64,000 nt of DNA from positions 1 through 64,000 of the forward strand of contig NZ_FNEG01000010.1 in assembly GCF_900100075.1 (NCBI RefSeq), written 5' to 3'. The stretch's first letter is position 1, and every line of letters begins with the position of its first letter. This document shows positions 53,282 to 61,244 of the stretch, one piece after another. This DNA is from Chryseobacterium jejuense. Lineage in GTDB: Bacteria > Bacteroidota > Bacteroidia > Flavobacteriales > Weeksellaceae. The notes under the pieces are model-generated. The model saw nothing but the letters and a program-made list of their open reading frames with translations, ran no database searches and was not told where the DNA came from. Position numbers and translations under genes: made by a program.

Positions 53282-53434
53282 TTAAATACAGCCCCATTTT
53301 TTAGGATCCTTGCAAATCATTCCTGCCGTACAGCAAAGACCTGTGGGGCAGTTCCAGTTTTCATCACATTCAATGATTGGAGAAAGGATTCCGCCATCGA
53401 TTTTCTTTAATTCTGTTCTTTTTAACTTTTTCAT
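53282..53434 (-). CDS. Double-glycine leader, six-cysteine bacteriocin-like peptide
   Basis: This 50-codon frame is below the usual length cut-off. The product starts MKKLKRTELKKIDGG, a short basic leader ending in Gly14-Gly15 like ComC/bacteriocin leaders cleaved by C39 peptidases. The predicted mature part is 35 residues with six Cys (23, 29, 34, 35, 41, 49) in C-x5-C-x4-CC-x5-C-x7-C spacing, plus two Trp. It probably forms disulphides outside the cell. A strong terminator follows directly. A C39-ABC exporter is encoded 8 kb away. Role unknown: bacteriocin, pheromone or other secreted peptide. Confidence 0.75.
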   Translation of the reverse strand: MKKLKRTELKKIDGGILSPIIECDENWNCPTGLCCTAGMICKDPKKWGCI

Positions 53435-53595
53435 ACTGATTTAGTTTAAGTTATTAATTTGTTTGAAGGTTAAAAGTAATAATATTTCACATTAAAAAGA
53501 TATAAATTGTAAAAAGTATTTATTGATTAGAGCTTATTCTATAATTGTAGCCTCTTCAGAACTGACTTATTTAAGGAGTATCAAATGGTTTATAC

Positions 53596-53632
53596 AAAAA
53601 AAATAAGTGCCGCAGATTTCTCTACAGCACTC
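53596..53632 (-). terminator. Intrinsic terminator of clpB
   Basis: On the minus strand AGTGCTGTAGA pairs with TCTGCGGCACT (two G-U pairs) around GAAA, then TATTTTTTTT. Confidence 0.85.
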
Positions 53633-53676
53633 ATTTACAAAAATTAATGTATATGAAAAAAAACTACTTTATTCTT

Positions 53677-56271
53677 TTATTGTTCAGTAGGTCTGAATAC
53701 TAGTCCAGTTTCTACAAAGTAATCCAGGGTAATTCTGTCACCATCATTTACATTTCCTGCAAGGATTTCTTTAGACAGTTTATTTAATACTTCCTGTTGG
53801 ATCACTCTTTTTAAAGGTCTTGCTCCGAATGCCGGATCATATCCTTTGTTCATCAGATAATCTACTGCGTCCTGAGTGAAAGTCATGATGATGTTACGTT
53901 TTGCTAACATCTCATTAAATCCTCTCAATTGAAACTGAACGATTTTTCCAATCTCTTTCTTTTTCAATGGTTGGAAGAGAACAATCTCATCAATTCTGTT
54001 CAGGAATTCCGGACGTAACGTTTGCTTCAGTAAATCAAAAACTTCATCTTTGGTTTTATCCACAATCTCTTCCTGGTTTTCCTCAGTTAGATTTTCAAAA
54101 TTCTCCTGAATCAGGTGTGAGCCTAAATTCGAAGTCATAATGATGATAGAATTTTTGAAATTCACAACACGGCCTTTATTATCCGTTAAACGTCCATCAT
54201 CCAAAACCTGTAGCAAAGTGTTGAAAACATCAGGGTGTGCTTTTTCAACCTCATCTAAAAGGACTACAGAATAAGGTCTTCTTCTTACTGCTTCAGTCAA
54301 CTGCCCACCTTCATCATATCCAACATATCCCGGAGGAGCTCCTACCAATCTGGAAACACTGTGACGTTCCTGATATTCACTCATATCAATTCTGGTCATG
54401 TTATTTTCATCATCAAACAAGAACTCTGCCAATGCTTTTGCAAGCTCAGTTTTACCAACACCGGTTGTTCCTAAGAATAAGAATGATCCAATTGGTTTTT
54501 TGTCATCACTCAACCCGGCTCTGTTTCTTCTGATGGCATCCGCTACAGCTTCAATGGCTTCATCCTGGCCTACAACTCTGTGGTGGAGTTCAGCCTCCAG
54601 ATTCAATAACTTATCTCTTTCAGACTGTAATAACTTGGTTACAGGAATACCTGTCCATTTTGCAATGACTTCGGAGATATTTTCAGAGGTTACTTCCTCC
54701 TTAATGAGCTCATTCTGATGATTTTGCATTTCAAGTTCAACTTTAGCAAGCTCATCTTCTTTTTCACGAAGTTTTCCGTATTGGATTTCCGCTACTTTGG
54801 CATAATCTCCTGCTCTGGAAGCTCTTTCTGCTTCTAATTTCAGAGATTCAATATCTTTTTTGATCTGAGTAAGATCTTCACTTTTCTGTTTTTCTTTCAG
54901 CCATTTGGCATTAATCTCATTTCTCTGTTCAGAAATCTTTGAGATGTCTTCTTTTAAATGATCTATTTTAGTTTGGTTGCCTTCTCTTGAAATAGCAGCC
55001 AGCTCAATTTCCAGCTGCATTAATTTTCTGTCTAAAACATCCAGCTCTTCCGGTTTAGAATTAATTTCCATTCTCAGCTTAGCAGAAGCTTCATCAATAA
55101 GGTCAATGGCTTTATCCGGTAAAAATCTGTCTGAAATATATCTTTGAGACATTTCCACGGCTGCAATAATCGCTTCATCTTTGATTCTTACTTTATGGTG
55201 AGCTTCATATTTATCTTTAATTCCACGAAGGATAGAGATTGCAGATTCAGTATCCGGTTCTTCTACCATTACTTTCTGGAAACGTCTTTCCAACGCTTTA
55301 TCTTTTTCAAAATACTTTTGGTATTCATTTAAAGTGGTTGCACCAATAGCTCTTAACTCACCTCTGGCAAGGGCTGGTTTCAAAATGTTGGCAGCATCCA
55401 TAGCACCTTCGCCACCTCCTGCACCTACTAAAGTGTGGATCTCATCAATGAAAAGAATGATTTGTCCATCAGATTTGCTTACTTCATTTACTACGGATTT
55501 TAAACGTTCTTCAAATTCACCTTTGTATTTGGCTCCAGCGATCAAAGTTCCCATATCCAATGAATATAATGTCTTATCCACCAGATTTTCAGGAACGTCA
55601 CCACTGATGATTCTGTGAGCAATTCCTTCAGCAATAGCCGTTTTACCTACACCCGGTTCTCCAATAAGGATAGGATTGTTTTTTGTTCTTCTGGAAAGAA
55701 TCTGTAATACTCTTCTGATCTCTTCATCACGCCCGATTACGGGATCCAGTTTTCCTTCGGCTGCTAACTCGTTGAAGTTTTTAGCATATTTATTTAAGGA
55801 TTGATAAGTCTCTTCTGAACTTGCAGAAGTAGCTTTGCTTCCTTTTCTTAATTCTTTAATGGCTCCTTCCAGTAATTTCTTGGTAACACCCATATCTTTC
55901 AACATTTGAGAAACTTCAGAGCTGGTTTCAATAAGGGATAACCATAAATGTTCAATGGTTACATATTCGTCACCCATTTTTTTAGCAATGTTGGGTGCAT
56001 CCAGCAATACTTTATTGGCTGATTGTGAAAGATAGATATTTCCTCCCTGTACTTTTGGAAGCTTTTCTAAATTCTCACGGTTTCGCTCTCTTACTAAATT
56101 AGCATCTGCTTCAGATTTCTTTAATAGGAAAGGCGATATATTTTCATCCACCTGAAAGATTCCTTCAAGGAGGTGTTGTGGTTCAATACTTTGGTTGCCA
56201 AATTCCATCGCAACTTGTTGTGCTGCCTGGATGGCTTCTTGTGATTTTACAGTATATTGGTTTAAGTTCAT
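53677..56271 (-). CDS. clpB: ATP-dependent disaggregase ClpB
   Basis: The 864-residue Hsp100 chaperone resolves protein aggregates together with DnaK. The N-terminal Clp repeat domain (1-145) is followed by AAA-1 with Walker A GEPGVGKT (204-211). The coiled-coil middle domain (about 400-530) identifies ClpB rather than ClpA/C, and AAA-2 has Walker A GTTGVGKT (601-608). The C-terminal region is normal. No IGF/L ClpP-binding loop was seen. It stands alone with a strong terminator. No heat-shock-type promoter was recognised upstream. Confidence 0.96.
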   Translation of the reverse strand: MNLNQYTVKSQEAIQAAQQVAMEFGNQSIEPQHLLEGIFQVDENISPFLLKKSEADANLVRERNRENLEKLPKVQGGNIYLSQSANKVLLDAPNIAKKMGDEYVTIEHLWLSLIETSSEVSQMLKDMGVTKKLLEGAIKELRKGSKATSASSEETYQSLNKYAKNFNELAAEGKLDPVIGRDEEIRRVLQILSRRTKNNPILIGEPGVGKTAIAEGIAHRIISGDVPENLVDKTLYSLDMGTLIAGAKYKGEFEERLKSVVNEVSKSDGQIILFIDEIHTLVGAGGGEGAMDAANILKPALARGELRAIGATTLNEYQKYFEKDKALERRFQKVMVEEPDTESAISILRGIKDKYEAHHKVRIKDEAIIAAVEMSQRYISDRFLPDKAIDLIDEASAKLRMEINSKPEELDVLDRKLMQLEIELAAISREGNQTKIDHLKEDISKISEQRNEINAKWLKEKQKSEDLTQIKKDIESLKLEAERASRAGDYAKVAEIQYGKLREKEDELAKVELEMQNHQNELIKEEVTSENISEVIAKWTGIPVTKLLQSERDKLLNLEAELHHRVVGQDEAIEAVADAIRRNRAGLSDDKKPIGSFLFLGTTGVGKTELAKALAEFLFDDENNMTRIDMSEYQERHSVSRLVGAPPGYVGYDEGGQLTEAVRRRPYSVVLLDEVEKAHPDVFNTLLQVLDDGRLTDNKGRVVNFKNSIIIMTSNLGSHLIQENFENLTEENQEEIVDKTKDEVFDLLKQTLRPEFLNRIDEIVLFQPLKKKEIGKIVQFQLRGFNEMLAKRNIIMTFTQDAVDYLMNKGYDPAFGARPLKRVIQQEVLNKLSKEILAGNVNDGDRITLDYFVETGLVFRPTEQ

Positions 56272-57151
56272 ATTTTCTATATTTTTGGTAATGATTCGTT
56301 TAAAGTTTGGTTTAAAAAAACATCAAGAAACTAAATTTTAAGGCTTAGTTTCTTAATGCCTATCAATTATTTAATCATTTAATCGATGACTGTATCGCAA
56401 AAACTGTTCAATTATTAAATTTACAAAAAATATGGACAAAATTTCCGGATTATGTATTTTTAACGATAATTTAACTTGACAAAATTTCCGATTCTTTAAA
56501 ATTTTCTTTGAAATTGATGAACAAATAGTCAGTTCCGAATACAATCAAGAGAGACAAGTCTGGTAATAAAACTGAAAAAATATTATTTGAAAGGTAATTC
56601 TTTTATAAAATCTGCCGTGTATTCTAGTTGTATCATAGTTCCTGAACTTTGTTCTTTCCTGCTCTATCTTTTTTTTCTTGAGTTATATACAAGTAAATCA
56701 AAAAATATTGGGTTGAATCACTTAGAATATTTTAGCATAATAAACTAACAAATATTCGCTGTAATTGAGAAGATAATGCACCACTGATAGTCTGTTTTTA
56801 CAATATTTTAGAAAATAAGGAATATCATTCAGGATAATTATTGTGTTATATCCTAAATTTTTAACATCAAAATCAATTTTTTTTTAAATTAATGAATAGT
56901 AAATTGGAGATAATGGTGATAATTCTCTTTTTTGGGTACTTGTTTTGTCACCGTCAGGTGATGTTTTTGGCTAAATTTCAGTTTTTTTTTCTATTTTAAA
57001 ACAAACATTATTTGGCTTAACTTATTGTTTTTCAGCATATTGTTATTTATAATAATTATAAATTATAGCTTTTTAACCTGTGTAATTTTTTTCGTCACAT
57101 TTTTTTTTACTTTTAGTTCACTTAGTTTAACCATGAAATAGTGTACTTTAT
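56272..57151. other. 880-bp AT-rich gene-free region upstream of the peptide locus
   Basis: No credible gene is visible on either strand. It contains a direct repeat GACAAAATTTCCG at 56435-56447 and 56478-56490 (43 bp apart), and a short hairpin TCACC-GTCA-GGTGA around 56949-56962. It separates clpB from the divergent receptor gene of the peptide locus and probably holds both promoters. No full TTG/TAnnTTTG pair was found before the receptor. Confidence 0.55.
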
Positions 57152-59533
57152 ATGAGAATGTTAATAATTTTGTCATTTATTTTTATTTCTGGGAATTTTA
57201 TTTCTCAAATAAGGTTGAATGGACAAATTTTCGATGAAAATGATAAATCTATTGAGCTGGCAGAAGTTTTATTAATGACTAAGGATTCTGTTGCAATAAC
57301 AAGTACTTTGACAAATGAGAGCGGAAGTTTTACCATAAAAAATAAAGATACAGGACAGTATATTTTAAGGGTAAAATATTTTAAAAATACATTGCTGAAT
57401 TTAAATATAACATTGAATGGTAATACTGATCTTGGAAAGATTAAAGTAAAGGGAAATAATTTTCTTATTGATAAGGTGGTTCTTGAAGGAAAGAAAAAAC
57501 TGATTGAAAGAAAAGTGGACCGATTAGTTTTTAATGTAGAAAATTCTGTCTCCGCAGCTGGGGGAGATGCTTTAGATGCATTGATGGTTACTCCTGGAAT
57601 TAGGATACAGAATGATCAGATCTCTATTATTGGTAAAAGTGGCTTGTCAGTAATGGTTAATGATCGATTGATGCAGCTTTCTGGTGATGATTTAATTAAT
57701 TATTTGAGATCTGTTCCTGTTAGTGACATAAAAAATATAGAAGTGATTACTACACCTCCAGCTAAATATAGTGCGGAAGGAAATAGTGGGATCATTAATA
57801 TATCTTTAAAAAAAGCTAAGAACAATAGCTGGAATTCTACCTTTAATACTAGTTATCGACAGGGTTTTTATGGAATGGGAAGTATTGGCGGGCTATTCAA
57901 TTATCAAAAGAATAAACTTGCCCTAAGTACGAGTATTAATTACTTGAACGGAGCATATTTCAGTGAAGAAAACGCTTCTATTTTTTATCCTGAGAATACC
58001 TGGAATAACCGTAACAGGTACAAGAATTATCAGGATAATCTCAATCTCAGGGTATCAATGGATTATGATATTTCAAAAAGATGGACAACTGGATTTCAGT
58101 ATATTGGCAATTTATCAAATCCCAATGTTTCGGAAAGATTGAATACAGATATTTTAGGATTTAATGGCCAAAGAACTAATCTTTATACTACAGGACTGAA
58201 TAGAAGGGATAACGATCTTACATCATTAAACTGGCATTCGAAAATAGATTTGGATACATTAGGCAGAAAGTTGAATATCGATTTTGATTATTTTAATTAT
58301 AAAGCAAGTAATAATAGAGATTATTATACCAAAACAACGGGATCTTTTATAAACGGGATTGAAGATGGGGAAGTTTTTGTAAATAATAGTTCTTTGCAAA
58401 AAATCAATAATTATTCTATACAATTTGATATTCAGCACCCACTGAAATGGATGAAACTAAATTATGGTTCTAGATTGTCTTTTTCTACAACCAATAATAA
58501 CATTACTTTGAACAGGATATCTGAAAATAAAACTGAACTAGATGATTTCCGTTACAAAGAGGATGTACAGGCTGTTTATGTTTCAGGAAATAAAAGCTTT
58601 GCAGAAGGCATTTGGGATGTACAGTTAGGGATAAGAGCAGAAAATACACAAACTAATGGAACATCGGGATCTTTGAATGAAACAACTAAAAATAATTATT
58701 TAAAATTTTTTCCAACAGCTTACGTAAAATATAAACCTAATAAAAAGCATACATACAGTTTAAATTATAGTAGAAGAATTTACCGGCCTGCTTTCGGACA
58801 GCTTAATCCGTTTAGATGGTATTCTAATGATTTTGCATATTCTACGGGGAATCCGTCTCTAATGCCAGTTTTTGTAGATAATTTGGAGTTCAATTATTCA
58901 TACAAAGAAAATCTGCAGACCACACTTTACTATAGTTATGACAGTAATAACTCTTCGAGGGTAGTTTATTTTGATGAGAATACTTACAATCAGATCTCTA
59001 TTCCTCTTAATTATTTTGATGATTATAGTATAGGAGTTAAGCAGCTTTATATTTTTCAAAAGCTGAAGTGGTTGGAAAGTACCAATCAGATGGATGTGTA
59101 TTATTTTCATTCCAATTCTAGAATATATCCGATTACTCCTAGAAGTTCGGAGGGGATTGGAGCTGTGGTATCTACCTATAATAACTTTAGCTTGAATAAA
59201 GAAAAAACAATACAGATAGGTTTAAATTTTCAATATTTTTTTCCTAGAAAATCTGGGGATTTGGTTGAAAATAAAGGAATGGCTCTGATGGGCTTGTCTT
59301 CGAAGTTTTTGTTTTTAAAGAATAAATTACTTGTAGCACTGTCTGTCAATAACCTATTGAAGTCTTTTGATTATAATACAGAGAGCTACAGAAATAACAT
59401 TTATAATCAATACAATGGGTATTTTGATTCCCAATATGTAAGACTTTCGCTTCGCTATCAATTTGGTAGCGATAGACCGAAGGACCAGATGCGAAATGTG
59501 GGAAATAAAGAAGAAAGACAGAGAATTAATTAG
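57152..59533 (+). CDS. TonB-receptor-like outer membrane barrel of the peptide locus
   Basis: The 793-residue protein has a signal peptide (MLIILSFIFISGNFISQ). A regulatory-like beta domain (RLNGQIFDENDKSIELAEVL) is followed by a plug-like part with ERKVDRLVFNVENS and VITTPPAKYSAEGNSGIINIS, then an OMP_b-brl_3 barrel to the end (YVRLSLRYQFGS), with a short charged tail. It is paralogous to the receptor at 41758. Its place directly before the precursor, maturase and exporter suggests that it moves the peptide across the outer membrane or receives it (inference). ATG 57158 is an alternative start. Confidence 0.85.
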   Translation: MRMLIILSFIFISGNFISQIRLNGQIFDENDKSIELAEVLLMTKDSVAITSTLTNESGSFTIKNKDTGQYILRVKYFKNTLLNLNITLNGNTDLGKIKVKGNNFLIDKVVLEGKKKLIERKVDRLVFNVENSVSAAGGDALDALMVTPGIRIQNDQISIIGKSGLSVMVNDRLMQLSGDDLINYLRSVPVSDIKNIEVITTPPAKYSAEGNSGIINISLKKAKNNSWNSTFNTSYRQGFYGMGSIGGLFNYQKNKLALSTSINYLNGAYFSEENASIFYPENTWNNRNRYKNYQDNLNLRVSMDYDISKRWTTGFQYIGNLSNPNVSERLNTDILGFNGQRTNLYTTGLNRRDNDLTSLNWHSKIDLDTLGRKLNIDFDYFNYKASNNRDYYTKTTGSFINGIEDGEVFVNNSSLQKINNYSIQFDIQHPLKWMKLNYGSRLSFSTTNNNITLNRISENKTELDDFRYKEDVQAVYVSGNKSFAEGIWDVQLGIRAENTQTNGTSGSLNETTKNNYLKFFPTAYVKYKPNKKHTYSLNYSRRIYRPAFGQLNPFRWYSNDFAYSTGNPSLMPVFVDNLEFNYSYKENLQTTLYYSYDSNNSSRVVYFDENTYNQISIPLNYFDDYSIGVKQLYIFQKLKWLESTNQMDVYYFHSNSRIYPITPRSSEGIGAVVSTYNNFSLNKEKTIQIGLNFQYFFPRKSGDLVENKGMALMGLSSKFLFLKNKLLVALSVNNLLKSFDYNTESYRNNIYNQYNGYFDSQYVRLSLRYQFGSDRPKDQMRNVGNKEERQRIN

Positions 59534-59584
59534 AATATAGTTTCATAAGGTTTTAGTGCGCAATACTACCTTGGATTTTATATA

Positions 59585-59594
59585 GTTTGCAAAC
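59585..59594. promoter_or_regulatory. GTTTGCAAAC palindrome upstream of the precursor gene
   Basis: A perfect 10-bp palindrome lies 65 bases before the precursor start, in the short gap after the receptor gene. It could be an operator or part of a promoter. No regulator is assigned. Confidence 0.3.
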
Positions 59595-59658
59595 GCTAGT
59601 CCAATAATGGTTTTTATGACTTTAAAAGATAAATCAATAACCATCAAATATCATTAAC

Positions 59659-59844
59659 ATGAAAAAAAAGTTTGACATCTCTAAATTTGAAGCTCTAGCA
59701 GCTTCTGGAGAAAAGCTAAAAGGAGGGTTCTCCAGTGCATTCAAAACTGCTACAACTAAATCTGTAGGTGGTAATAACTGCTTCGGAGGAAACTGTGCTG
59801 CAGGATGTAGTATCAAGGATATACCAACTACTACCACTAGCTAA
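59659..59844 (+). CDS. GG-leader RiPP precursor peptide with three cysteines
   Basis: The 61-residue product has a leader (MKKKFDISKFEALAASGEKL then K-G22-G23), fitting C39 cleavage after Gly23. The core is 38 residues: a Thr/Lys part, then VGGNNCFGGNCAAGCS with Cys41, Cys46 and Cys50, and a Thr-rich end (PTTTTS). It matches the pattern of Bacteroidota GG-leader peptides processed by radical SAM/SPASM enzymes. The likely product has thioether or similar crosslinks at Cys (inference). A second GG at 37-38 is a less likely cleavage site. The maturase and transporter follow on the same strand. Confidence 0.85.
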   Translation: MKKKFDISKFEALAASGEKLKGGFSSAFKTATTKSVGGNNCFGGNCAAGCSIKDIPTTTTS

Positions 59845-59864
59845 AAGGGTTTATTCCATAATAA

Positions 59865-59904
59865 AGGTTAACGAAAGGCTTGCCAAGTAGTTAACCTCTT
59901 TTTT
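59865..59904 (+). terminator. Hairpin between precursor and maturase genes (partial terminator)
   Basis: AGGTTAAC and GTTAACCT form an 8-bp stem across a 17-base loop, followed by CTTTTTT. It lies 20 bases after the precursor stop. As a leaky terminator it would give more precursor transcript than maturase and transporter transcript, common in RiPP operons. Confidence 0.65.
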
Positions 59905-59924
59905 AAACTTTTAATATCCAAAAA

Positions 59925-61244
59925 ATGAAATATAGTCAGTTTAATAGTATATTGCCTTATAATGGCAGCTTGGCGCTGTACAATTCATTTCAGCAGAAAG
60001 TCTTGTTTTTGGAAAATGAACTAAACGATTTGCTGCAGGCAGCCAGGGCAGAAGGAATTGATATTTTGGGGAATTATCATCCGGATTTTTATAACTATTT
60101 GAAAGATAATCGTTTTATTATTGAAGACGATATCAATGAACTAGAAGAGGTTAAAAAAAAGAGTAAATCAGTGGATGAAACCCAAGAAGAGTTCGTATTG
60201 ACAATCAATCCCACTATGAATTGTAATTTTAAGTGCTGGTATTGCTACGAAACTCATATTAAGGATTCCCGATTGGAAGTCACTGTTATGGATTCCATCA
60301 ATTTACTGGTAAATAAAATTTGTTCAAAACCTGAGTTGAAGACACTTACTTTGGCTTTTTTCGGAGGCGAACCCCTTTTATATTTTAAGAAAAATGTGAT
60401 CCCGATAGTAGATCATGTAGTAGAGGTTTGTGAAAAATATGATAAAGAGTTTACCATTAGCTTCACAACCAACGGTTATCTTACCGATGATTACTTTATA
60501 GAATATTTCAGAAAAAAGAATCTCAATATACACTTGCAGATCACCTTTGACGGATACAAAGAAGAACATGATGAAGTAAGATTTGTCTCTAAAACTAAGG
60601 GAAGTTATGATGAGATCATCAAAAACATTAGAAAGTTACTTTCTTATGACAACTTTACGATAAAAGCAAGAATCAATTATACGGATAAAAATATACACAA
60701 CTGTCACAAGATTGTCGATGATTTCGCTGATATTATTGAGAAGATTGATAAGAATAAATTGATGTTTGATTATCACAGGGTTTGGCAAAATGATCAGTTG
60801 GATGATACCAGTAAGTTTCTTGATGAAAACAGCAAAAAAATGCAGGAGAAAGGATTCATGACCCATGTACATTATTCTCCTAATAATGTCAATGATTCGT
60901 GTTATGCAGACAAACGAAACAGTGTGGTGGTAAACTACAATGGTGATATCTACAAATGTACTGCCAGAGACTTTGTACCCAAAGACAGAGCAGGATATCT
61001 GTCAGAAGACGGAGAGTTAATATGGAATGACGGCTATATTGAAAAAAGGATGGATTCTAAATTCAATAATAAGCCTTGCTTGTCCTGCCGAATTATGCCT
61101 CTGTGTAATGGGGGATGCTCACAGCATGCAATAGAAAATCTGGGAGGTGATGGTTACTGTGTGTACCATGGGGACGAACAGCAAAAGAGTAATGTTATAT
61201 TAGCTAAAATAGATGAGATTGTAAATGCTCCGCAAGAAGTTTAA
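59925..61244 (+). CDS. Radical SAM/SPASM peptide maturase
   Basis: The 439-residue enzyme has an N-terminal region of about 90 residues (possibly leader binding). The radical SAM core carries CNFKCWYC (C100, C104, C107), then FFGGEPLLY and FTTNGYL. The SPASM domain carries C326 and C345 with CxxC-x5-C-x3-C at 385, 388, 394 and 398, and C412, the ligand set for two auxiliary Fe-S clusters. By family it makes radical-based crosslinks on Cys or other residues of a peptide, here most likely the 61-residue precursor 80 bases upstream. Its end overlaps the transporter gene by 20 bases. Confidence 0.92.
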   Translation: MKYSQFNSILPYNGSLALYNSFQQKVLFLENELNDLLQAARAEGIDILGNYHPDFYNYLKDNRFIIEDDINELEEVKKKSKSVDETQEEFVLTINPTMNCNFKCWYCYETHIKDSRLEVTVMDSINLLVNKICSKPELKTLTLAFFGGEPLLYFKKNVIPIVDHVVEVCEKYDKEFTISFTTNGYLTDDYFIEYFRKKNLNIHLQITFDGYKEEHDEVRFVSKTKGSYDEIIKNIRKLLSYDNFTIKARINYTDKNIHNCHKIVDDFADIIEKIDKNKLMFDYHRVWQNDQLDDTSKFLDENSKKMQEKGFMTHVHYSPNNVNDSCYADKRNSVVVNYNGDIYKCTARDFVPKDRAGYLSEDGELIWNDGYIEKRMDSKFNNKPCLSCRIMPLCNGGCSQHAIENLGGDGYCVYHGDEQQKSNVILAKIDEIVNAPQEV

